A stretch of 64,000 nucleotides of DNA. It comes from DASXTC01 sp036505635 (lineage in GTDB: Bacteria > Acidobacteriota > Polarisedimenticolia > JACPZX01 > DASXTC01). A program made the position numbers and the translations under genes. A model generated the notes under the pieces. The model was given only the letters and a program-made list of their open reading frames with translations, was not told the DNA's origin and ran no database searches. Below, in pieces: positions 27,713-35,313 of the stretch (its first letter is position 1; each line of letters opens with the position of its first letter). The stretch spans positions 1 through 64,000 of the forward strand of contig DASXTC010000028.1 of NCBI GenBank assembly GCA_036505635.1, read 5' to 3'.

Positions 27713-28147
27713 GTGAGGTTCATGAGACTGGCGGGCAACGACCTGCCGCTCCCCGCGCGCGCCACGGCAGGGAGCTCCGGGCTCGACCTGAGGGCCTGCG
27801 TGCCGGCCGACGTGGTCCTGGCGCCGGGTCAGCGCGCCCTGATCCCCACGGGCTTCGCGCTCGCGATGCCGTCGGGGTACGAGGCGCAGATCAGGCCCCG
27901 CAGCGGTCTCGCGTTGCGGGCCGGCATCACGCTGTTGAACAGCCCGGGCACCATCGACTCGGACTACCGTGGGGAGCTGTGCGTGATCGCCGTCAACCTG
28001 GGCCAGGAGCCCGCCACCATCGCGCGGGGGGATCGGATCGCCCAGATGGTGATCCACGAGGTCGCCGAAGCCGAGCTGCTCGAGGTGCCGGAGCTTCCGG
28101 CGTCGGGCCGGGGCGGCGGGGGATTCGGTTCGAGCGGCGACACGTAA
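27713..28147 (+). CDS. dut: dUTP diphosphatase
   Basis: About 144 aa from GTG 27713, which gives the usual 'RFMRL' first strand; GTG 27668 would add 15 non-conserved residues. All five trimeric dUTPase motifs are visible, including 'SSGLDLRA', 'PRSGLA', 'GTIDSDYRGEL' and 'RGDRIAQMV', with a C-terminal 'GRGGGGFGSSG' arm that closes over the active site. It converts dUTP to dUMP, keeping uracil out of DNA and feeding dTMP synthesis. Confidence 0.93.
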   Translation: MRFMRLAGNDLPLPARATAGSSGLDLRACVPADVVLAPGQRALIPTGFALAMPSGYEAQIRPRSGLALRAGITLLNSPGTIDSDYRGELCVIAVNLGQEPATIARGDRIAQMVIHEVAEAELLEVPELPASGRGGGGFGSSGDT

Positions 28148-28173
28148 AGGGAGGGGGACCCATAGGTCTGCGG

Positions 28174-28941
28174 GTGGTGGTCCTGGCGAGCGGCAGCTCC
28201 GGCAACTGCACCCTGGTGGAAGGGTCGCGCGGCCGCGTGCTGATCGACTGCGGCTTGTCGGCGCGGGCCGCGGCCGCGAGGCTTCGCCAGGTCGGTTGCG
28301 AGCCGCGTTCGATCGACGCCGTCGTGGTGACGCACGAGCACGCGGACCACGTCTCGGGCGCCCCGATGTTCTCGCGCCGTTTCGGCGCCGCGATCTTCAC
28401 ATCGGCGGCCACGGCCGCGGCGGCGGGGATCGCGGCGGATGAGGTGGCGGGGCTCTTCCCGATGGAGGCGGGCCATCCGATCGAGGTCGGCGATCTGACG
28501 GTGAGCCCGTTCTCGGTGCCGCACGACGCCGCGGACAACGTGGGGCTGGTCGTGGAGTGCTCCGGCACGAGGCTGGGATACGCCACCGACCTCGGGCACC
28601 TGACGGCGCTGGTGATCGAGCGGCTACGGGAGTGCGACTTCCTGGTGACCGAGGCGAACCACGATGCCCGGATGCTGAAGGACGGGCCCTATCCGTGGAG
28701 CGTCAAGCAGAGGATCCTGAGCCGGCACGGGCACCTGTCCAACGAGGAGATGGTCGCCCTGGTCTCGCTCGTGGCGGCCCCGCGCACGCGCAGGATCTTC
28801 CTGGCTCATCTGAGCGAGACGAACAACAGGCCCGACCTCGCGGTCGCGGCGTGCCGCCGGGGCCTTCAGGCGGCCGGCAGAAGCGGCGTTGAGATCGAGG
28901 TGGCGCGCCAGCGCGAGGTGAGCGAGGTGGTGGAGGCATGA
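28174..28941 (+). CDS. MBL-fold metallo-hydrolase (YycJ/WalJ-like)
   Basis: About 255 aa. The first strand 'VVVLASGSSGNCTLVEG' and metal motif 'THEHADHVSG' match the YycJ/WalJ group of metallo-beta-lactamase-fold enzymes, some of which are 5'-3' exonucleases. 'NHDARMLKDGPYPW' is also typical of the family. The start is awkward: AGGGAGGGGG at 28148-28157 is a strong ribosome site, but the best-spaced in-frame codons are ATA 28162 or CTG 28168, with GTG 28174 or 28177 next. The stop overlaps purB (ATGA). Confidence 0.83.
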   Translation: MVVLASGSSGNCTLVEGSRGRVLIDCGLSARAAAARLRQVGCEPRSIDAVVVTHEHADHVSGAPMFSRRFGAAIFTSAATAAAAGIAADEVAGLFPMEAGHPIEVGDLTVSPFSVPHDAADNVGLVVECSGTRLGYATDLGHLTALVIERLRECDFLVTEANHDARMLKDGPYPWSVKQRILSRHGHLSNEEMVALVSLVAAPRTRRIFLAHLSETNNRPDLAVAACRRGLQAAGRSGVEIEVARQREVSEVVEA

Positions 28942-30230
28942 TCGACCGGTACACGTTGCCCGCGATGGGCCGCATCTGGGACGAAGAGAACAAGCTGGGG
29001 TGCTGGCTGAAGGTCGAGATCGCGGCCTGCGAGGCCATGGCGGAGCTCGGCCTGATCCCCGTCGAGGCGGTCGAGGTCATCCGCCGCAAGGCCGGCTTCG
29101 ATCTCGCGCGGGTGCGCGAGATCGAGCAACGGGTGCGTCACGACGTGATCGCGTTTCTGACGGCCGTGGGCGAGAAGGTCGGGGTCGAGTCACGCTACAT
29201 CCACCTCGGCCTGACCTCTTCGGACGTGCTCGACACCGCCACGGGGCTCCAGATGGTGGAGGCCGCGGACCTCCTCATCGGGCAGGTGAGGGCGCTGCGC
29301 GAGGTCCTCGCGCGACGGGCTCACGAGTTCCGCTCGACGCCCATGGTCGGACGCACGCACGGCATCCACGCGGAGCCGACCACCTTCGGGCTCAAGCTCG
29401 CCCTGTGGTACGACGAGATGGGACGCCAGCTCGCGCGCCTGGAGGCCGCCCGCGAGACGGTCCGCGTGGGAAAGATCTCCGGCGCGGTCGGCACCTTCGC
29501 GCACCTGTCCCCGCGGATCGAGGCGGAAGTCTGCGCGAAGCTGGGTCTGAGATCCGCGCCCATCTCGACGCAGATCATCCAGAGGGACATCCACGCGGAG
29601 TTCCTGTACGCGCTCGCGACCACGGGGGCGTCGCTCGAGAAGTTCGCCGTGGAGATCCGGCACCTCCAGAGAACCGAGGTGCGGGAGGCCGAGGAGCCGT
29701 TCGCCGAGGGACAGAAGGGGTCCTCCGCGATGCCCCACAAGCGCAATCCGGTGAACTGCGAGCAGATCGCCGGGCTCGCGCGCCTGCTGAGGGCCAACCT
29801 GTCGGCGGCCCTGGAAAACGTCGCCCTGTGGCACGAGCGTGACATCTCCCACTCGTCGGTCGAGCGGGTCATCCTGCCCGACAGCGCGATCCTGCTCCAC
29901 TACATGCTCGACCGGTTCACGACGATCGCCGACGGAATGCGCGTCTACCCGGATCGGATGATGGCGAATCTCGACGCCTCGCGCGGGCTGGTCTACTCCG
30001 GCACGCTGCTGCTTTCCGTCACACGCAAGGGCTCCACGCGCGAGGCGGCGTACGCCGCGGTGCAGGAGGCAGCCATGAGATGCTGGGAGACCGGCGAACC
30101 GTACAAGGACCTGGTCTTGAAGGACAAGCGCATCACCTCGCTCCTGAGCCGCGGCGAGATCGACGAGGCGTTCGATCTTTCCCATCACCTGCGGCACGTG
30201 GACGCGATCTTCGAGAGGGTCTTCTCATGA
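28938..30230 (+). CDS. purB: Adenylosuccinate lyase
   Basis: 430 aa. The fumarase/aspartase signature 'GSSAMPHKRNP' lies near residue 262, and 'LTSSDVLDTATGLQ' and 'GRTHGIHAEPTTFG' form other parts of the active site. It acts twice in purine synthesis: SAICAR to AICAR, and adenylosuccinate to AMP. ATGA overlaps link it to the gene before and to purS after. Confidence 0.95.
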   Translation: MIDRYTLPAMGRIWDEENKLGCWLKVEIAACEAMAELGLIPVEAVEVIRRKAGFDLARVREIEQRVRHDVIAFLTAVGEKVGVESRYIHLGLTSSDVLDTATGLQMVEAADLLIGQVRALREVLARRAHEFRSTPMVGRTHGIHAEPTTFGLKLALWYDEMGRQLARLEAARETVRVGKISGAVGTFAHLSPRIEAEVCAKLGLRSAPISTQIIQRDIHAEFLYALATTGASLEKFAVEIRHLQRTEVREAEEPFAEGQKGSSAMPHKRNPVNCEQIAGLARLLRANLSAALENVALWHERDISHSSVERVILPDSAILLHYMLDRFTTIADGMRVYPDRMMANLDASRGLVYSGTLLLSVTRKGSTREAAYAAVQEAAMRCWETGEPYKDLVLKDKRITSLLSRGEIDEAFDLSHHLRHVDAIFERVFS

Positions 30231-30472
30231 AGGCGCTGATCTACGTGACGCTCAAGCCCTCGGTTCTCGACCCTCAGGGCAAGGCGGTTCTGGGGGGACT
30301 CCAGAACCTGGGATACCGCGAGGCCCGGGACGTGAGGGTCGGGAAGTTCATCGAGGTGCGCCTGGAGGGGCTCGACCGGGGCGGGGCGGAGTCGCGGGTC
30401 AAGGAGATGTGCGAGAAGCTGCTCGCCAACACCGTCATCGAGCAGTACCGCTTGGAGATCGTGGAGGATTGA
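30227..30472 (+). CDS. purS: FGAM synthase subunit PurS
   Basis: 81 aa, normal for PurS. 'LKPSVLDPQGKAVLGGLQNL' and 'VGKFIEVRLEG' are typical. PurS dimers bridge PurL and PurQ in the multi-subunit FGAM synthase. The start overlaps the purB stop. Unusually, 245 nt separate it from purQ. Confidence 0.94.
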   Translation: MKALIYVTLKPSVLDPQGKAVLGGLQNLGYREARDVRVGKFIEVRLEGLDRGGAESRVKEMCEKLLANTVIEQYRLEIVED

Positions 30473-30491
30473 GTGGCGATTGGATCGATGC

Positions 30492-30632
30492 CGGCGCACG
30501 GTGAACCCTCCCGAGGGCACGCCTGCGTGCGGCCCCGGGCCGCGCTCGGCTCGACGTTCGCTCGGCGGCCTCACCCGGTTCGGCCAACCGGCCTCGCTCT
30601 CGACGGCCCTCGGGAGGGTTCACCTTGCGCCG
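30492..30632. repeat. Palindromic element between purS and purQ
   Basis: A perfect 19-bp inverted repeat: 30500-30518 (GGTGAACCCTCCCGAGGGC) against 30606-30624. It extends outward with one mismatch to 30492 and 30632. Inside lie two more palindromes, GCGGCCC-C-GGGCCGC at about 30529-30543 and CCGGTT-CGGCC-AACCGG at about 30575-30592. Just downstream GCGCTCGA-CA-TCGAGCGC (about 30641-30658) adds another. It could be a small MITE or REP-like element, or a structured RNA leader for purQ. Confidence 0.65.
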
Positions 30633-30717
30633 CGCCAATTGCGCTCGACATCGAGCGCTCTGGCCCGCGTCCGTTCCGCGTCGATGACGCTGGATGTCTC
30701 GCTGGAGACGAAAAGCC

Positions 30718-31428
30718 ATGAGGAGCGCGGTGGTGGTGTTTCCCGGGTCCAACTGCGATCACGACGCCTACCACGTGCTCAAGCACGTGCTCGGCCAGCC
30801 CACCGACTTCGTCTGGCACAAGGAGACGGGGCTTTCCGGTTACGACCTGGTGATCCTGCCGGGGGGATTCGCGCACGGGGACTATCTGCGGTGCGGGGCG
30901 ATCGCGCGCTTCTCTCCCATCATGGACGCCGTGATCGACCACGCGCGCCGCGGCGGGCTCCTCCTCGGGATCTGCAACGGCTTCCAGATCCTGACGGAGG
31001 CCGGTCTGTTGCCCGGAGCCCTCCTGCGCAATCGGACCCTGTCATTCCTTTGCCGCGACGTCTGGCTGAGGGTGGAGAGAGGCGACACCGCGCTGACGTC
31101 GGCCTGCCGGCCCGGCGAGATCCTGCAGATCCCGATCGGGCACGGCGAAGGCAACTACTTCGCCGAGACGGAGGTCCTCGACAGGCTGGAGGGGGAGGGG
31201 CGGGTGCTCTTGAGGTACGTCAGCCCTCCCGAGATGGGGGGTGCGCCGGACGACAGGTTCAACTTCAACGGCTCGGCCCGCGCGATCGCCGGGATCATGA
31301 ACGACCGCGGCAACGTCCTCGGCTTGATGCCGCACCCCGAACGCAACTCCGAGACCCTGCTCGGCAACGCGCAGGGGATCGCGATCTTCGAGTCACTCGT
31401 TCAATGGACCGGGAGGAGGGCGGCTTGA
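30718..31428 (+). CDS. purQ: FGAM synthase glutaminase subunit PurQ
   Basis: 236 aa, class I glutamine amidotransferase. 'VVVFPGSNCDHDAYHVL' opens the protein; nucleophile Cys86 lies in 'LLGICNGFQIL', and the His/Glu pair is in 'MPHPERN'. It supplies ammonia to PurL. ATG 30718 gives the conserved N-terminus. The ribosome site is weak, and an 82-codon open frame starting at GTG 30473 ends in the overlapping TGA at 30719, which might couple translation across the palindromic gap. Confidence 0.95.
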   Translation: MRSAVVVFPGSNCDHDAYHVLKHVLGQPTDFVWHKETGLSGYDLVILPGGFAHGDYLRCGAIARFSPIMDAVIDHARRGGLLLGICNGFQILTEAGLLPGALLRNRTLSFLCRDVWLRVERGDTALTSACRPGEILQIPIGHGEGNYFAETEVLDRLEGEGRVLLRYVSPPEMGGAPDDRFNFNGSARAIAGIMNDRGNVLGLMPHPERNSETLLGNAQGIAIFESLVQWTGRRAA

Positions 31429-31474
31429 GCGGTCCGGACCGGAGCATCGGGGCGGATGCCATGGCGTGGCGCGC

Positions 31475-33751
31475 ATGAGAGGTGAACTCACGATCACCCC
31501 CGAGCTGATCCGCGAACATGGCCTTTCCGAAGAGGAGTACGCGAAGTGCCGCGAGGTCCTCGGCCGCGACCCGAACTACACGGAGCTCGGCATCTTCTCG
31601 GCCATGTGGTCCGAGCACTGCTCCTACAAATCGAGCAAGGTCCACTTGAGGACCCTCCCCACCGCGGGGCCTCGCGTCATCCAGGGGCCCGGCGAGAACG
31701 CCGGCGTCATCGACATCGACGACGGCGACGTCGCGGTCTTCAAGATGGAGAGTCACAACCACCCCTCCTTCATCGAGCCCGTGCAGGGCGCGGCCACCGG
31801 CGTCGGCGGGATCCTGCGCGACATCTTCACGATGGGAGCGCGGCCGATCGCCTCGCTCAACTCGCTGCGCTTCGGCGCCGTGGACTCGCCGCGCATGAAG
31901 TACCTGATCGGCGGCGTGGTGAACGGCATCTCGATGTACGGCAACTCGATGGGGGTTCCGACGGTCGGTGGCGAGGTCACCTTCCATCCGTCCTACAACG
32001 GCAACATCCTGGTCAACGCCTTCAACCTCGGCGTGGCCAGACGCGACAGGATCTTCCTCGGCAAGGCGGAGGGGCCGGGCAACTCGATCATCTACTTCGG
32101 CTCCAGGACGGGCCGCGACGGCATCCACGGAGCCACGATGGCCTCCGATATCTTCGACTCCGAGAAGGAGGCGCGCCGCCCGACGGTCCAGGTCGGCGAT
32201 CCGTTCACGGAGAAGCTCCTGCTGGAGGCGTCGCTCGAGCTCATGAAGCAGGACTTCCTCGTCGGGATACAGGACATGGGAGCGGCCGGGCTGACCTGCT
32301 CGACCCTCGAAATGGCCGGGCGCGCCGGCACGGGCGTGGTGATCGACATCGCGAAGGTCCCTCGCCGCGAGACCGGGATGACTCCCTACGAGGTGATGCT
32401 CTCGGAGTCCCAGGAGCGGATGCTGATGGTGGTGCGGCGGGGCCGCGAGGCCGAGGCGCTCGCCATCATCCGAAAGTGGGACCTGGAAGGGGAGGTGATC
32501 GGGGAGGTGGCCGGCGACGGGCAGGCGCGCGTCATGGACGGCGAAGCCACCGCGGCCCGGGTCCCCGCCGCCCCGCTCTCGGACGCGTCACCGGTCTACC
32601 GCAGGCCGATGCGCGAGCCGGCCGATCACCGCGAGCGGGCCCGGCTCGACATCAAGTCGGTGCCACTGCCACAGGACCTGGCCGCCGTGCTCGACCGGTT
32701 GCTCGGGTCCCCCAACATCGCCTCGAAGGAGTGGGTGTACCGCCAGTACGATCACACGGTGCGCGCCAGCACCGTGGTGCGACCCGGCTCCGACGCCGCC
32801 GTGGTGCGCCTCGTCGGCACCGGCGCGGGAGTGGGCCGCGAGAAGGCGCTGGCAATGTCGACCGATTGCAACCCGCGCTTCTGCGCGCTCGACCCCTATC
32901 TGGGCGCGGCGCACGCGGTGGCCGAGGCCGCCCGCAACGTGGCCTGCTCGGGCGCGAGGCCCCTGGCAGCGACCGATTGTCTCAACTTCGGCAGCCCCGA
33001 GAATCCAGAGATCATGTGGCAGTTCGCCCGCGCCGTGGAGGGGATCGGCGAGGCCTGCCGCCGCCTCGGCACGCCGATTGTCTCGGGCAACGTGTCGCTC
33101 TACAACGAGACGGACGGACACGCCATTTACCCGACCCCCACCATCGGAATGGTCGGACTGATGCGCGACGCCACGCTGGCGGTCACCTCCTGGTTCAAGA
33201 ACGAGGGGGACCTGATCCTGCTGCTGGGCCACACACGCGAGGAGATCGGCGCGAGCGAGTACCTGGCCCTCGTGCACGGACGCGAGGAGGGAGCGCCACC
33301 GGGCCTGGACTTGAGGCTGGAGTCGGTCGTGCAGGACGCGGCTATCCGCGCGATCGAGAAGCGGATCGTTCAGTCCGCGCACGACTGCTCCGAAGGGGGG
33401 CTCGCCGTTGCGTTGGCCGAATGCTGCATCTGCGGCACCGAGGCGACCGGGGCGGGGGCGCCCTTGAGAGGGGCTCTCGTCGATCTGCCCGGCGGGATTC
33501 GCGAGGACGCGCTGCTTTTCGGGGAGAGCGCCTCGCGCATCCTGCTGACCATCCGTGAGAAGGACCTGCCCGTCTTCGAGCTGATCGCCCGCGAGGTGAG
33601 GGTTCCGGTGCGCGTCATCGGCCGCGTCGCGGGAGCCGGGGCGGGGGCCGCTCTGGACATCCGAACGGACGGCTCAAAGCTGGTCCGCCGCCAGGTGGAC
33701 GCCCTCCACCGGATGTGGCACAGTGTCTTCCCCACCCTGATGGCGAGTTGA
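31475..33751 (+). CDS. purL: FGAM synthase large subunit PurL
   Basis: About 758 aa, the small PurL type that needs PurS and PurQ. 'GIFSAMWSEHCSYKSSK' lies near the N-terminus; 'ESHNHPSFIEPVQGAATGVG' is the ATP and substrate loop. It catalyses FGAR plus ATP and ammonia to FGAM. GTG 31466 would add three residues; ATG 31475 is preferred by similarity, but no clear ribosome site is seen. Confidence 0.96.
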   Translation: MRGELTITPELIREHGLSEEEYAKCREVLGRDPNYTELGIFSAMWSEHCSYKSSKVHLRTLPTAGPRVIQGPGENAGVIDIDDGDVAVFKMESHNHPSFIEPVQGAATGVGGILRDIFTMGARPIASLNSLRFGAVDSPRMKYLIGGVVNGISMYGNSMGVPTVGGEVTFHPSYNGNILVNAFNLGVARRDRIFLGKAEGPGNSIIYFGSRTGRDGIHGATMASDIFDSEKEARRPTVQVGDPFTEKLLLEASLELMKQDFLVGIQDMGAAGLTCSTLEMAGRAGTGVVIDIAKVPRRETGMTPYEVMLSESQERMLMVVRRGREAEALAIIRKWDLEGEVIGEVAGDGQARVMDGEATAARVPAAPLSDASPVYRRPMREPADHRERARLDIKSVPLPQDLAAVLDRLLGSPNIASKEWVYRQYDHTVRASTVVRPGSDAAVVRLVGTGAGVGREKALAMSTDCNPRFCALDPYLGAAHAVAEAARNVACSGARPLAATDCLNFGSPENPEIMWQFARAVEGIGEACRRLGTPIVSGNVSLYNETDGHAIYPTPTIGMVGLMRDATLAVTSWFKNEGDLILLLGHTREEIGASEYLALVHGREEGAPPGLDLRLESVVQDAAIRAIEKRIVQSAHDCSEGGLAVALAECCICGTEATGAGAPLRGALVDLPGGIREDALLFGESASRILLTIREKDLPVFELIAREVRVPVRVIGRVAGAGAGAALDIRTDGSKLVRRQVDALHRMWHSVFPTLMAS

Positions 33752-33758
33752 AGGCGGC

Positions 33759-35189
33759 ATGAGAGATCCCCTCGAAAACATCGGCACCGACGACCACTTT
33801 CACGATGAGTGCGGGGTATTCGGGATCCATTCGCACCGTGAGGCGGCCAACATCGTCTACCTCGGCCTGCACGCGCTCCAGCACCGCGGGCAGGAATCGG
33901 CGGGGATCGCGACCTCCGACGGGGAGCGACTCCACGTCGAGATCGGCATGGGTCAGGTCGGGGAGATCTTCAAGTCCGAACGGCTCGCCCGCCTGCCCGG
34001 CGGCATCGGCATCGGTCACGTGCGCTACTCGACGGCCGGTTCGAGCGATCTGAAGAACGCCCAGCCGATGCGCGTGCGCTGTCACAAGGGTGAGATCGCG
34101 GTGGGGCACAACGGCAACCTGGTCAACGCGGACAAGCTGCGCTCGAGCCTCGAGTCCGACGGCTCGATCTTCACCAGCAGCTCGGACACCGAAGTGATCC
34201 TGCATCTGATCGCGCGCAGCCAGCAGAAGCGAATCGAGGATGCCATCGTCGACGCCCTCATGCAGGTGAAGGGCGCCTATTCGCTGGTCTTCCTCACGAA
34301 GGACACGATGGTCGGCGTGCGCGATCCGATGGGATTCCGCCCCCTCTCTCTGGGGATCCTGGACGGCTCCTACGTGCTGACCTCGGAGACGACGGCTCTC
34401 GACCTGGTCGGCGCGCGCCTCGTGCGGGACATCGAGCCCGGCGAGGTGGTTCTCGTGCGGGGCACTCAGGTCGAGTCGTTCCACCCATTCCCGCCGGCCC
34501 CGGCCCACGCCTGCATCTTCGAGTACGTCTATTTCGCGCGGCCCGACTCGTTGCTGTGGGGGCGCAACGTCTCGCGCGTGCGCAAACGTCTCGGGATGGA
34601 GCTCGCCAAGGAGGCCCCGGCGGACGCCGACATCGTGATCCCGATCCCCGACTCGGGGGTCTACGCCGCGATGGGATACGCGGGCCAGTCGGGGATCCCG
34701 TACGATCACGGGCTGGTCAGGAGCCATTACATCGGCCGCACCTTTATCGAGCCCAGCCAGAGCATCCGGCACTTCGGCGTGAGGCTCAAGCTCAACACGG
34801 TCCGCGAGGTGCTCGCGGGCCGGCGCGTGGTGCTGGTGGACGACTCGATCGTGCGCGGCACCACCTCGCGCAAGCTGGTCACCCTCGTGAAGGAGGCCGG
34901 CGCGAAAGAGGTCCACATGAGGATCTCCTGCCCCCCCACGGTCGGACCCTGCTACTACGGCGTCGACACCCCGGTACGATCGGAGCTGATTGCCTCGTCA
35001 CACACGGTGGAGGAGATCCGCGACCACATCCGCGCCGATTCCCTGGCGTACCTGTCGCTCGAGGGGATGCTGCGCGCGGTGGGTGATGAGAACGGGTTCT
35101 GCTCGGCCTGCTACACCAACAAGTACCCGATCGAGTTCCCTCGCGATGTGACCCATCAGATGGGGCTCTTCGAGAAAACCAGGACCTGA
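33759..35189 (+). CDS. purF: Amidophosphoribosyltransferase
   Basis: 476 aa. A 17-residue propeptide precedes nucleophile Cys18 in 'DECGVFGIHSH', followed by the class II glutaminase domain and a PRTase domain with 'VVLVDDSIVRGTTS'. The propeptide and C-terminal Cys residues ('CSACYTNKYPIE') suggest the iron-sulfur, B. subtilis-like type, though that assignment is inference. First committed step of purine synthesis: PRPP to phosphoribosylamine. Last gene of this purine operon. Confidence 0.95.
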   Translation: MRDPLENIGTDDHFHDECGVFGIHSHREAANIVYLGLHALQHRGQESAGIATSDGERLHVEIGMGQVGEIFKSERLARLPGGIGIGHVRYSTAGSSDLKNAQPMRVRCHKGEIAVGHNGNLVNADKLRSSLESDGSIFTSSSDTEVILHLIARSQQKRIEDAIVDALMQVKGAYSLVFLTKDTMVGVRDPMGFRPLSLGILDGSYVLTSETTALDLVGARLVRDIEPGEVVLVRGTQVESFHPFPPAPAHACIFEYVYFARPDSLLWGRNVSRVRKRLGMELAKEAPADADIVIPIPDSGVYAAMGYAGQSGIPYDHGLVRSHYIGRTFIEPSQSIRHFGVRLKLNTVREVLAGRRVVLVDDSIVRGTTSRKLVTLVKEAGAKEVHMRISCPPTVGPCYYGVDTPVRSELIASSHTVEEIRDHIRADSLAYLSLEGMLRAVGDENGFCSACYTNKYPIEFPRDVTHQMGLFEKTRT

Positions 35190-35228
35190 GAGGGAGCAGG
35201 CCTCGCGACGGGCCGCGACCTCGTAAAC

Positions 35229-35280
35229 ACTTGAAAAGCCCGAACAATTGCTTGCTTCAAGTCTCGCTTTCGCGTAAATA
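35229..35280 (+). promoter_or_regulatory. Promoter and inverted repeat before the FG-GAP giant gene
   Basis: TTGCTT (35252-35257), a 17-bp spacer and TAAATA (35275-35280), in an unusually A/T-rich patch. ACTTGAA (35229-35235) and TTCAAGT (35256-35262) form a perfect 7-bp inverted repeat whose right arm overlaps the -35, so it could be an operator. Confidence 0.5.
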
Positions 35281-35313
35281 ATTGTTACCCAGCCTGGCCC
35301 AGCAGGGACCCCT

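Noticed and set aside
30473..30721. 82-codon open frame filling the purS-purQ gap
   Set aside because: Its translation is Pro/Arg/Gly-rich with no family likeness and it runs through palindromes; kept only as a possible coupling frame, not as a gene.
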